From Ktedonobacterales bacterium (GTDB taxonomy: Bacteria; Chloroflexota; Ktedonobacteria; Ktedonobacterales; Ktedonobacteraceae), in the NCBI GenBank assembly GCA_027451525.1, contig DAIDJF010000042.1, forward strand, positions 1 through 47,936: a stretch of 47,936 bases of DNA, written 5' to 3'. A program made the position numbers and the translations under genes. This document shows, in pieces, positions 14,782 to 23,194 of the stretch; the stretch's first letter is position 1; each line of letters opens with the position of its first letter. The notes below the pieces were generated by a model. It made no database searches. It was given only the letters and a program-made list of their open reading frames with translations, and was not told where the DNA came from.

Positions 14782-16611
14782 TTATACTTTCAGCTCCTTG
14801 CGCAGCAACGCCGTGACGTTGTTGAAAAAATCTCTCAGTTGTTGTTCTGCCTCTGCCGGATTGCTCGCGAGGAGCAGCAGGAAGCACCGTCGCCCCTGTT
14901 CGAGCATGGCCTGCCATGTGCTAACCGCCTGGGCCAAGAGGAAGATATCGTCATAGTTCCCAATCAACACAGGTTCGTGGTCACGCAAAAGCACACGCAG
15001 ACTGATGAGCGTGGGCAAGCCATCCATTTCGCCCTGTTCTGTCGAATGATAATCCGCAGGCGCGCGTCGCACCTTCACAGGAACGCCTAGCAAAGTATTT
15101 CCTATCGTCGCACTGTATATCTCGGCGATGTTGGCATAGGTAACTGGGGGTTCGCCATTAAATGTCAGGTCGAGATAACGCACGCTATCCTGTGGTGCTG
15201 CTGCTAGCAATGTCTGCGCAAACACCTCAGCTGGTGTCATTGTTGTAGCAAGAGCGGTTTGTGCGGGCGCAAGGAGCGTCAGGTTCGCTTGTGAGTATTG
15301 CGCGGGCCAGTCGTGTGCGACCTGCAATGGGTCACCTTGAGCGCGTAAGACACGCGCACGCGCTTTATAGTTTTCGACAGCGGGCTGACCCGCGAAAGTA
15401 ATCTGCTGGAGATAGCCGTAGAGGGCCATTGTCAGCTGCCAGCCAAGAAATTGGGTTGCCACTGCCGCAAGGCGGGCCTGTGGATCGCTGGCCGCCATAG
15501 CTGGCTGCGCGAGCATAAAGGAGCCTGACGCAAGAGCGGATGGTTTATCCTCAGTGCTCACCTGTACGCGCAACATCCCTTCCTCTGTGTAGCTACGCGC
15601 TTGCTGATTCAGGTCTTGCGCATAAAAAGCCACGATGCCCTTGCCGCCCTTGCCCAGACTCTCTTCCATCAACTGCTCAATCCAGGCGACTAGGATACCC
15701 CAGTGTTCAGGCATTTCGACTAACATGCGGCATGCACCGTCTTGACTGGCGGCATAGAGCGCGACGGCAAGCTGTACAAATGGGTGGTGTGCTGGCTTAT
15801 TCTCCGCTGAGGCAAGATCGTAATCCTGCCATGCACGTTGCAAAACACTTCTCAGTTGACCCGTTGTGCCTGTCAGACGAGTGAGGTAGAGGGCGGCGGG
15901 CAGCAGAAATACGCGCGTGGTTGGTGCGCTCATGCGTCCGCCCGTGCCTGTGCGTCCATCCAGTTGTAGCGACCAGCGTGGAACGGAGCGTTCCTGCGCG
16001 AACTGGTCGAGATAGGAATTGGGTAAGGTCATCACCAGCAGATGCGCGGAGAGCGGGAGTTCAGCCTGCTGCAACAACGCGCTAAACCACATAAGATGCG
16101 TGATTGGCTCCTCTGAGGTCATACCCATTGAGACGCCGATCATCAGCACATCATCTAGCACGCTATGTAGCAATGGCGCGTTGATGGCGGTTTCAAGAGG
16201 GATATGCTTGCTTGCGGCAATCTCGCGCACAATCGCGTTTAAGGCGGCTGGGTCGGTACTATCCAGTGGATAGAGCGCGATATGCTGCCCGTTTTGAGCG
16301 GAACAGAAGCCAAGTTCAGCCAGCACGCGCACGGTGAGGACAGAGCCGCCCATGCCTGACCAAATGATGTGACGAATGCCCTGTTGCCAGAGATGTTGCG
16401 CTTGCTCCTCAAGCTCTTCCAGTTGTGTTGTATCAGCTAGCAGGCGCGCTATGCCTTCAACCCAATCGAGCTTGAGTTCTTCGCCCTCGCTGCCAAGCGT
16501 TGCCATCAAGCCCGCGCCTCTGCGCAACTGTCCAATCGCGTCCTCGTCGATGAGACGCTGAAGGGCAGATGCTGCAAGTATGTCGGACTGGCTATCTATC
16601 TTGTCTGTCAT
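14782..16611 (-). CDS. phosphoglucose-isomerase-like SIS-domain protein, degenerate active site
   Basis: 609 residues resembling bacterial PGI of the transaldolase-PGI type. GMGGS at 86-90 matches the first phosphate-binding strand. LDSTDPAALNAIV near 116-128 is the usual VLDSTDP segment. LGKGGKGIV and QPAVENYKAR correspond to late PGI motifs. The normally conserved SKSGTT loop is replaced by VSMGMTSEE at 160-168, so sugar-phosphate binding is probably altered. It may act on an unusual sugar phosphate or be a regulatory paralogue. AGGAG lies 7 bases before the ATG. It is the last gene of the five-gene sugar-acid operon, 48 bases after the methyltransferase. Confidence 0.75.
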   Translation of the reverse strand: MTDKIDSQSDILAASALQRLIDEDAIGQLRRGAGLMATLGSEGEELKLDWVEGIARLLADTTQLEELEEQAQHLWQQGIRHIIWSGMGGSVLTVRVLAELGFCSAQNGQHIALYPLDSTDPAALNAIVREIAASKHIPLETAINAPLLHSVLDDVLMIGVSMGMTSEEPITHLMWFSALLQQAELPLSAHLLVMTLPNSYLDQFAQERSVPRWSLQLDGRTGTGGRMSAPTTRVFLLPAALYLTRLTGTTGQLRSVLQRAWQDYDLASAENKPAHHPFVQLAVALYAASQDGACRMLVEMPEHWGILVAWIEQLMEESLGKGGKGIVAFYAQDLNQQARSYTEEGMLRVQVSTEDKPSALASGSFMLAQPAMAASDPQARLAAVATQFLGWQLTMALYGYLQQITFAGQPAVENYKARARVLRAQGDPLQVAHDWPAQYSQANLTLLAPAQTALATTMTPAEVFAQTLLAAAPQDSVRYLDLTFNGEPPVTYANIAEIYSATIGNTLLGVPVKVRRAPADYHSTEQGEMDGLPTLISLRVLLRDHEPVLIGNYDDIFLLAQAVSTWQAMLEQGRRCFLLLLASNPAEAEQQLRDFFNNVTALLRKELKV

Positions 16612-16659
16612 GTGAAGCTCCTAACCGTCTGTCTGTATATAAAAAGAAATGAACGCTTT

Positions 16660-17403
16660 TTAAGCTCTATTATCAATTTCAGATATATCTATCGTCAAAT
16701 TCGTCTTGACTGTGGCTAATCGTTGTTCCGCCGCTGCGAAATATAGCGGGTCAATCTCAATACCTGTAAAACGTCTATCCAGTTGAAGCGCGGCAACACC
16801 AGTCGAGCCAACGCCCATAAAAGGGTCAAAGACCAGATCGCCAGGGCGTGTTGCCAGTTGGATCAGATGACTCAATACTTTGACAGGTTTTTGGGTTGGA
16901 TGGACAGGATTTTTTAAGCGTTCTCGCCCCATACAGATCGGGCTTTCAATGAAATTGTGCATATCCTTCTGTCGCGTGAAATTCCAGACGTGCCCTTTAT
17001 TCCAAATACACACGATAAGCTCACAACTATTAAGAAAACCCGCTTTTCTAACTTTAGGCGGTGGGTTTTTTTTATGCCACACCATAAACTGAAATGTATC
17101 AAATACGGGGTCAAAGACCTGATGCCACTGTCCAAGCATGTTATAGCTGGTAAAAGCAAAGATTGTCCCTGTTGGTTTCAAAATGCGTGCAAAATCTTCT
17201 AACCACTCGGCAGGATCAAAAACCACGCTATCCCACGAGGCAACATCATTATTGAAATCCTTACGCCAAGACATCTTGATGTTGCCTGTGGAATAGCGAC
17301 CCAGATTATAAGGTGGATCAGTTAAAATGAGATCGACTGAATGATCAGCAAAGTCTTTGATAAGCTGTGAACTATCGCCCGCGACGAGTGTGTATGGTAA
17401 CAT
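16660..17403 (-). CDS. beta-class N4/N6 site-specific DNA methyltransferase, orphan
   Basis: 247 residues. The catalytic motif DPPY (29-32) comes before the SAM-binding motif FMGVGST (195-201, in VFDPFMGVGST), the order of beta-class enzymes that methylate exocyclic amines of A or C. NPVHPTQKP near 165-173 is another family motif. No restriction endonuclease gene is nearby, so it is an orphan that could be epigenetic or a relic. Its ATG directly follows the TGA of the upstream isomerase, so translation is coupled although the neighbours are metabolic. The DNA is more AT-rich than the flanking genes, which suggests a separate origin. Confidence 0.87.
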   Translation of the reverse strand: MLPYTLVAGDSSQLIKDFADHSVDLILTDPPYNLGRYSTGNIKMSWRKDFNNDVASWDSVVFDPAEWLEDFARILKPTGTIFAFTSYNMLGQWHQVFDPVFDTFQFMVWHKKNPPPKVRKAGFLNSCELIVCIWNKGHVWNFTRQKDMHNFIESPICMGRERLKNPVHPTQKPVKVLSHLIQLATRPGDLVFDPFMGVGSTGVAALQLDRRFTGIEIDPLYFAAAEQRLATVKTNLTIDISEIDNRA

Positions 17404-18189
17404 TCAACGCATCTCCCATTGTTTCCTCAGAAACGCGATTGCTGGGCCGACCTCGGTGGGCATGTCCTGCCAGCGACATTCGATAGAGATGCGCTGATCA
17501 TAGCCAATCTGATGCAGTGCCGAAAAGTAGGGACGGAAATCAGCTCCGTATGTGCCGGGAGCGGCGCGCTCGCGTTTCTCCGCGACATGGACATGGGCAA
17601 TCAGCGAGGGCCAGTGCAGGATATCGTTAGGTGACTCGTCATTGCAGGTCATGTGGAAGGTATCCACCTGGAGCATTACGCCTGTCTGTGCCAGACTGCT
17701 CAGTAGTTCGCCTGCTTCTTGTAACGTGTTAAGGGTGTTGGTCTCTTTGAAACGCAAGGGTTCTAAGGCAAGCTGTATGTGATAGGCACGCGCCCACTCG
17801 CTCCAACGTGCAAGGTAGTCAGCAATCTGTTTGATTGCTTCTTTATGTGGAAAAGCGGGCGGACACATGCGCGCGCTGCCGCTACCCAGCACAATGATCT
17901 GAATGCCCGCTTGTTCAGCCCGTGCGAAAGCTGTTTTGACATAGCGTTCGATACGCGGGACATCAATCTGTTGTGTGGGAGTGGCAATCAGCGGCATCGT
18001 TGGAGGAATAAGGCTATTTGTGACTTCAATCGCAACTGGAAGTCGGCGTGCCTCGCGCCACGAAGCCTCAAACACCGCTTGTGGTTGTTCTGGTTGGAGG
18101 AACCGCTGCACACTTTCTTCCAGATAGTCAAATGGAAAAGATGGTAATGCCATCGCATCTTGATAGGGAGCGCATATACCAAATCTCAT
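17404..18189 (-). CDS. xylose-isomerase-like TIM-barrel sugar isomerase/epimerase
   Basis: A 261-residue TIM barrel of the AP-endonuclease-2 superfamily. Metal-ligand segments are visible: the LALEPLRFKE strand (about residues 139-148), LQVDTFHM (about 175-182), AHVHVAEK and SIECRW near the C-terminus. These resemble sugar 3-epimerases and hydroxypyruvate/ketose isomerases, but the substrate is not evident. AAAGG precedes the ATG by 9 bases. It lies 20 bases after the LarA-like gene and directly abuts the methyltransferase, and its neighbours point to hexonate or ketose metabolism. Confidence 0.8.
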   Translation of the reverse strand: MRFGICAPYQDAMALPSFPFDYLEESVQRFLQPEQPQAVFEASWREARRLPVAIEVTNSLIPPTMPLIATPTQQIDVPRIERYVKTAFARAEQAGIQIIVLGSGSARMCPPAFPHKEAIKQIADYLARWSEWARAYHIQLALEPLRFKETNTLNTLQEAGELLSSLAQTGVMLQVDTFHMTCNDESPNDILHWPSLIAHVHVAEKRERAAPGTYGADFRPYFSALHQIGYDQRISIECRWQDMPTEVGPAIAFLRKQWEMR

Positions 18190-18209
18190 CTTGATGACCT
18201 TTCTAGATG

Positions 18210-19490
18210 CTAACGACGTGTATCCAGTGAAACCACTTCAGGACAGCGATAGAGCATCTCACCCGCGTGCGGCACGTAGAGGATGCCCTCGTTCTCACGT
18301 TCCTGCCATTCGCGTGGGTCAATTGTACGATAATTCATATAGCCAAGGTTAATCTGCCGACACCGTGCTTCGGGAATGCCTGTTGCCAGCGTGACCTGGA
18401 TGCGCGGCGTCTCCTGTCCCGTCTGCGCGTCATAGCTACCATGCCCTTTGACGTGTGTGCTATGCGCGAGAATACTACCTGGAACATGTTGGAAACGTGT
18501 CCATTGTTTCAAGAAATAGTCACGCACATGGTAGCCGACCTGATCGATCAACGCTCCATGTGTATAAGATACCTCAGTGATATGTGGCGCGTAGATAATG
18601 ACCTCGCCACCATCCGCGATGGCTGGCTCCGTCTTATACATGGCTTTCGCGGCTGTCCACAGATCATCATACCGCTCAGATGGTTGCGAGAGAACGCGCT
18701 TGAAAGGCTGTGCCACTGTAATGACATTGAGCTGAGCAGAGAGATCAGCGGCAGCCTCAAATGCTGTGCGGTACGTGCCTGCGTAGAGACCATGTAGTGT
18801 ATTGCCTTTCAGTGCCATTGCCAGACAGAGTAGTGGTTGCGGGACAAACGCGGCGGCACGTTCGATCACGCGGCGCACAGGCGTATCTTTGACACCAATG
18901 ATGTGCATGCTCGTCACGAGTGCGCCCAGCCAGTGGGTGAAATTGATGATCTCGGCTCCCGCGATACCGGGGAAGAGATATTTGGCCCCGCCTGAGAAGC
19001 CCGCGACCTCGTGCGGAAAGATTGGTCCACAGATCAGTAACTGGTCATACTCGAAGATCATGCGATTGAGCCGTACTTCTACATCATTTACGAGCAGTCC
19101 ATCGGTAAGTGTCTTAGCTTCCTGCCGTGAAATGGTGCCAATCGTTCGTAGCTGATCGGGTTCGGACCAGCGATGGTTGAAAATATGGCTTTTGGGATAA
19201 CGTTGTGCCCGTTCCTGGGCGGAGACACCGACAAGGTGCTCTATTGCGTCATCTGTCATCGGCTGATGTGTGCCCAATGCGATCAAATAATCCAGGCTCG
19301 CGACGCGCTCACCAAGTTGAGCATATAATGTGCGAAACATCAGCGGGATAGGCGCACTACGGGTTCCATCGGGAATGATGACGAGAACGCGCTTGCCATC
19401 TACCGTAAGCGTATCGCACGCCTGCGCAATGATCTCTTGTACAACGTTCTCACTCAGTGGCGTGCTGGCTGATCCATGACCTAGAAGCAT
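18210..19490 (-). CDS. LarA-family nickel-pincer racemase/epimerase
   Basis: The ATG at 19490 has GGAAAGGA about 8 bases upstream and gives 426 residues (a TTG at 19517 would add nine). LarA-type residues are kept: DGTR (41-44), a His in ALGTHQPM (75), the PHEVAGFSGGAK motif with His160 and Lys170 (the nickel-pincer cofactor lysine) and the second His in NFTHWLGA (186). Known LarA homologues racemise lactate or epimerise other 2-hydroxy acids, for example gluconate. No larB, larC or larE maturation genes are in the window. It sits between a mannonate-type oxidoreductase and a sugar isomerase, so a hexonate C2-epimerase role is attractive. Confidence 0.83.
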   Translation of the reverse strand: MLLGHGSASTPLSENVVQEIIAQACDTLTVDGKRVLVIIPDGTRSAPIPLMFRTLYAQLGERVASLDYLIALGTHQPMTDDAIEHLVGVSAQERAQRYPKSHIFNHRWSEPDQLRTIGTISRQEAKTLTDGLLVNDVEVRLNRMIFEYDQLLICGPIFPHEVAGFSGGAKYLFPGIAGAEIINFTHWLGALVTSMHIIGVKDTPVRRVIERAAAFVPQPLLCLAMALKGNTLHGLYAGTYRTAFEAAADLSAQLNVITVAQPFKRVLSQPSERYDDLWTAAKAMYKTEPAIADGGEVIIYAPHITEVSYTHGALIDQVGYHVRDYFLKQWTRFQHVPGSILAHSTHVKGHGSYDAQTGQETPRIQVTLATGIPEARCRQINLGYMNYRTIDPREWQERENEGILYVPHAGEMLYRCPEVVSLDTRR

Positions 19491-19543
19491 AGCCGATTCC
19501 TTTCCATGCTCAAGCAACCAATGCGAATTAGTCCGTATTTCTT

Positions 19544-20383
19544 TTATACGCCGCCGAAAGCGGAAAAGCCGCCATCCACGGGAACGACAATACCCGTCAC
19601 AAAGGAGGCGGCGGGGCTGACGAGCCAGAGCAGCGGGCCTGCCAGATCCTCCGGTGTGCCGAGCCGATGGGCGGGCGTGTGGTCGAGAATGGTCTGCCCA
19701 CGGGCGGTCATCGAGCCGTCGCTGGCGTTAGTGAGCAGAAAACGATTCTGTTCGGTCAGGAAAAAGCCTGGAGCAATAGCATTGACGCGAATGGTCGGGC
19801 TATATTCCTGGGCCATATGCACCGCAAGCCATTGCGTGAAATTGGCAACGGCGGCTTTTGCTGCACTATAAGCAGGTATGCGCGTCAGTGGTCGTAAGCC
19901 GCTCATCGACGTGACATTGATGATGCAGCCTTCTCCACGCTGTGCCATTGCGCGCCCGAAGACCTGACAACTCAAGAAGGTGCCAGTGAAGTTCAGGCCG
20001 AAGACATTGTTAGCGGCTGTGCTATCCAGATCAAAAAAGGAGCGTTGTTCGCTTGTTGTCGCCTGTGCCTGATTGCCACCCGCCGCGTTGATCAAAATAT
20101 CGACCGGACCGAGTGTATTGGCAATCGACGTGAGTGCATGTTCTAAGTCGCTGCGTTCAAGCACGTTGCAAGCGAGACCGAGAGTACGAGTGCCTGGAAT
20201 ACCAATGCTGGCGGCGGTTGCCTCCGCGCGTTCGGCGTGCAGGCTGAGAATGGCGACTTGTGCGCCTGCTTGCACGAGAGCGGAGGCCATCGCTGTACCA
20301 AGCACGCCGCTACCGCCTGTAATGACCGCTACCTTGCCATGTATGTCGAAATACGTCTGAGGATTTGACATGAGCCACCCCAC
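19544..20383 (-). CDS. UxuB-like short-chain dehydrogenase (D-mannonate oxidoreductase type)
   Basis: 279 residues from a GTG at 20383 with AAGGAAG 8 bases upstream; an in-frame ATG lies four codons inside. Classical SDR motifs are complete: GGSGVLGTAMA (NAD(P) binding), NAAGGNQAQATT, catalytic YSAAK, and PGFFLTEQNR. The NAPGFF/FFDLDS and VPVDGGFSAFGGV tail closely match Bacillus-type UxuB (YjmF), which reduces fructuronate to mannonate, so I place it there. It is the first gene of a five-gene operon with the LarA-like protein, a sugar isomerase, the methyltransferase and the SIS protein. Confidence 0.82.
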   Translation of the reverse strand: MGWLMSNPQTYFDIHGKVAVITGGSGVLGTAMASALVQAGAQVAILSLHAERAEATAASIGIPGTRTLGLACNVLERSDLEHALTSIANTLGPVDILINAAGGNQAQATTSEQRSFFDLDSTAANNVFGLNFTGTFLSCQVFGRAMAQRGEGCIINVTSMSGLRPLTRIPAYSAAKAAVANFTQWLAVHMAQEYSPTIRVNAIAPGFFLTEQNRFLLTNASDGSMTARGQTILDHTPAHRLGTPEDLAGPLLWLVSPAASFVTGIVVPVDGGFSAFGGV

Positions 20384-20445
20384 TAATTTTTCTTCCTTTA
20401 TACCTCACTATGAGTAAAGAGAGCAAGGAAAAGCAAAAATGAAAA

Positions 20446-20479
20446 CGAAGGCCCTCTCTTCATCATGAGAGGGCCTTCG
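20446..20479 (-). terminator. rho-independent terminator of the multicopper oxidase gene
   Basis: CGAAGGCCCTCTC (20446-20458) and GAGAGGGCCTTCG (20467-20479) form a perfect 13-bp stem with an 8-base loop. On the minus strand it is followed by a T-rich run (TTTTCATTTTTGC). Confidence 0.8.
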
Positions 20480-20506
20480 TACAGTACACACCAGTCAGGA
20501 GAGGGA

Positions 20507-21754
20507 TTACTTGCTGTATTCGACCAGTGTAACCAGTCCACCCATATCGCCTGCGGGTTGACCTGGATTATGCAGGTGCGTCAGAATGTGGCAGTGGAAC
20601 GGGTAGGTGCTGCCAGCGGGTGCCCAACCGTAGAAGACGATATCGTAGGTTTTGCCCGGCGAGACATCAACTGTGTCCGCTTGGATCGGCTGTGGTAACA
20701 GATGACCGTCCTCTGCAATAATGCTGAACGTGTGTCCATGCAAGTGCATTGGATGGATCATGTCGCCAGCACCGACCAGGTGGACCAGAACGGTCTGCCC
20801 ATGTGAGAGCGTGATCGGCGTTGTATCTGGGAAGCTCTTGCCTTGCATGACGAAGTAGCCATTTGTCTCGCTAATCATCTCGGTATATTCGAGGTCCGCA
20901 TGGAGATTTGGTGTATTGGTTCCCGTATAGCCAAGTGGCTGAAGGCCATTGTAAAGCGCGTTTGCGTACTGTTGGGCCTGCGTGCTACCTGAACGGGGGG
21001 CGACAAAGAACATGCCATACATGCCACCAGTCACCTGTGTGTTATCGTCGTAGTGACTGTGATACCAGTGTGTGCCGATATCAATATCATGAACCGTGAA
21101 ATCATAGACATGCGTTTGCCCGCTGGCAACCGGGTCCTCGATGCCAGGGACACCATCAACGCTACTTGGAACCTCAAGGCCATGCCAGTGGAGGGCGGTC
21201 GCTTCGGGTAGATGGTTAATAAGCGTGATACGAACATGGTCGCCAGCAACGACGTTAATGGCTGGGCCAGGGACCATACCATTGAGGGTCCAGGCGAGAA
21301 TGCGCTGGCCCTTGACGGGTTGCCACATGACCTGTTCAGCGGTTAATGTAAAATGTTTCGCTCCATCAGGATCAATCACATATTGAGCAGGTGTGCCGCC
21401 GACATTGACCGTCGCGTTTGGCACGTTAGCTGCGCTGGTAGAAACTGAACTACTTCCTCCCATTCCTCCCATGTTCATACCAGTGCTGGAACTCGTACTG
21501 CTATTTGAGGATGAAGTGCTGTTTGTGTTCGATGCTGCTGGTGCAGAGGGTGCTGCAGGCGTACTGGTGACGGTCGCGCCAATGCCAATACCGAGCAGCG
21601 TCACCATAATAAGTGCAAATACGAATAATACCGCTGTTGGCGATATATGGCGTTGGCGTGTGACACGACGTACAGAAGGCTCACGAACAAGTGGAGTCTC
21701 TTGATTTGCATTTCTCTCCAAAAGAGGAGTCGTATCCTGTTCTTTGCCATCCAT
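20507..21754 (-). CDS. membrane-anchored multicopper oxidase
   Basis: 415 residues. One hydrophobic helix near residues 38-58 (AVLFVFALIMVTLLGIGIGA) anchors the protein. A Ser/Asn/Thr linker with methionine-rich GMNMGGMGG follows, and then the oxidase. All four copper-ligand motifs are visible: HWHG, HWYHSH, HPMHLHGH and HCHILTH near the C-terminus. It oxidises electron donors and reduces oxygen outside the membrane; the substrate is not evident. The length, with two cupredoxin-like halves, is shorter than CueO-type enzymes. AAGGAGT precedes the start. It is separated by 541 bases from the cytochrome-like gene, so it has its own promoter. Confidence 0.88.
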   Translation of the reverse strand: MDGKEQDTTPLLERNANQETPLVREPSVRRVTRQRHISPTAVLFVFALIMVTLLGIGIGATVTSTPAAPSAPAASNTNSTSSSNSSTSSSTGMNMGGMGGSSSVSTSAANVPNATVNVGGTPAQYVIDPDGAKHFTLTAEQVMWQPVKGQRILAWTLNGMVPGPAINVVAGDHVRITLINHLPEATALHWHGLEVPSSVDGVPGIEDPVASGQTHVYDFTVHDIDIGTHWYHSHYDDNTQVTGGMYGMFFVAPRSGSTQAQQYANALYNGLQPLGYTGTNTPNLHADLEYTEMISETNGYFVMQGKSFPDTTPITLSHGQTVLVHLVGAGDMIHPMHLHGHTFSIIAEDGHLLPQPIQADTVDVSPGKTYDIVFYGWAPAGSTYPFHCHILTHLHNPGQPAGDMGGLVTLVEYSK

Positions 21755-22295
21755 AATGTTGTTACTCCTTAAATTATCAAACAGGGAAAACTTTTTGTAT
21801 CCTTTTAAAGAACATTTCCACTTAGCTGGTTGTTGTTCTTACTGTTTACATCTTAGGCGTGGTGGCTCTCAACTGTATCACAGGGCTAGATATACATGTC
21901 ACATCAAGATCACAATTCATCTGCTTTTAATGCTGTAAATGTGAACTACCTGAGAGATGGTCGATTGTCAGAGGAGCGGACACGATCGTGGGAAATCGCA
22001 CTATGGGCATGTGAAGATAGTAAAAAGCGCATCAATGGAGATATGTTATTTGTAATATGAGGAATATTGTCTATAGCAAGAACCGCGCGTAATCCTTGCT
22101 CAGCCCCTGCTACGTGGAGGATAGATCCTGTCCTGAATTTTGTTCATCCTTGAGCAATTTTCAGGACCGCTATCGTTTCTATCCTTCGTTTGTAAGCATA
22201 GGCACTTGAAATCACATTCTCATCACAACAGAGAGCATTTCGTCACAAATCGATCTCTATCTCTGTGACACCAGATATCTTTGTATGCTAGATTT
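21755..22295. other. 541-base gap upstream of the multicopper oxidase
   Basis: No convincing gene is present. A 10-bp perfect palindrome CACGATCGTG at 21981-21990 could be a regulator site. GTCACA (22242-22247) and TGTGAC (22264-22269) form another interrupted inverted repeat close to the end of the cytochrome-like gene. No strong -35/-10 pair was found for the oxidase. Confidence 0.35.
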
Positions 22296-23180
22296 TTACA
22301 TGTGCCCTGTTGCTTGCAGAATGAGCTTGGCGATTTCAAGCAAACTATGTATGGAGATAATCAGGAAACCAACAATTGCCAGCGGAATGTGAAAGTAACG
22401 CCAGGAAAGGATAACTAAATGGGCACGCTGTTGACGGCGAAGCGAACGGGTCAGTTGTGCATGTTCCATTAGAATATCCCAAACCCGTTGAAAATCATTT
22501 TGTTCGTGCAAAGGAAGTGCTGGTGGTTGTGATGGAAATGGGATATTCGCGTTGAGCACTTGCGTGCAGTAATGTTTGAATGCCTCGGATTTGCCCGCGC
22601 TCAGCCGTTCAACGCTCAGACTGATCTCGTGAAGGCGTTCATGCACGGCTTGTTCAATCCCCACCCCATTGCTATTGGACTCGTGTGCAATAATACGTGC
22701 TTGCCATATATCAAGTAAGCGACCGACGATACCGCTGACGACGAGCAGGATAAGGAAAATGAGCGCGCTCATGCCTCCCAGACCTTCGGTAAAGATGCCT
22801 GTGGAGTAGTAAAAGTTGTTGAGGATATACATATAGTTCTCGTGCTGAAATGCGACAAGAACGCTGACAATGCCGAGCCAGATATGTACCCAAAGCCAAT
22901 CTTGAACCTTCCAGGGCAGGTTGCGCACAAAACGGCGACGTAGCGTGTAGGCGACAACGACCAGTACGAGAGCATATGAGACAATGCCAATGAGGCGGAA
23001 GGGATCGACATAGGGTCCTGGGTATTGCTGCGTTTTCAGTCCCACAAAGTACCATGCGGAGACGACGCCATAGATAAACAGAGAAATAGCCAGCCAGACC
23101 CAGAGTGCTTTTGAATTGGGCGTTTTCCAGATGCGTTGCATCGGTTGTTGTGTGGATGGTTGTTTTGTTGCCAGTGCCAT
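22296..23180 (-). CDS. bis-histidine b-type cytochrome-like membrane protein
   Basis: 294 residues with about five hydrophobic helices: residues ~26-47, 63-81, 94-112, 134-156 and 262-288. Two helices contain histidines exactly 14 residues apart: VHIWLGIVSVLVAFQH and FHIPLAIVGFLIISIH. This is the arrangement used to bind heme between two helices in cytochrome b561/ferric-reductase-like proteins. A cytosolic loop of about 100 residues separates them. It starts 14 bases after the stop of the 1,380-residue fusion, with GAGGAG before the ATG, so the two are co-expressed. It probably passes electrons between the fusion protein's clusters and the membrane quinone pool or an outer acceptor. Confidence 0.7.
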   Translation of the reverse strand: MALATKQPSTQQPMQRIWKTPNSKALWVWLAISLFIYGVVSAWYFVGLKTQQYPGPYVDPFRLIGIVSYALVLVVVAYTLRRRFVRNLPWKVQDWLWVHIWLGIVSVLVAFQHENYMYILNNFYYSTGIFTEGLGGMSALIFLILLVVSGIVGRLLDIWQARIIAHESNSNGVGIEQAVHERLHEISLSVERLSAGKSEAFKHYCTQVLNANIPFPSQPPALPLHEQNDFQRVWDILMEHAQLTRSLRRQQRAHLVILSWRYFHIPLAIVGFLIISIHSLLEIAKLILQATGHM

Positions 23181-23194
23181 AAAAATATACTCCT

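Noticed and set aside
16660..17403. Restriction-modification system
   Set aside because: No endonuclease or specificity gene is within several kilobases on either side.
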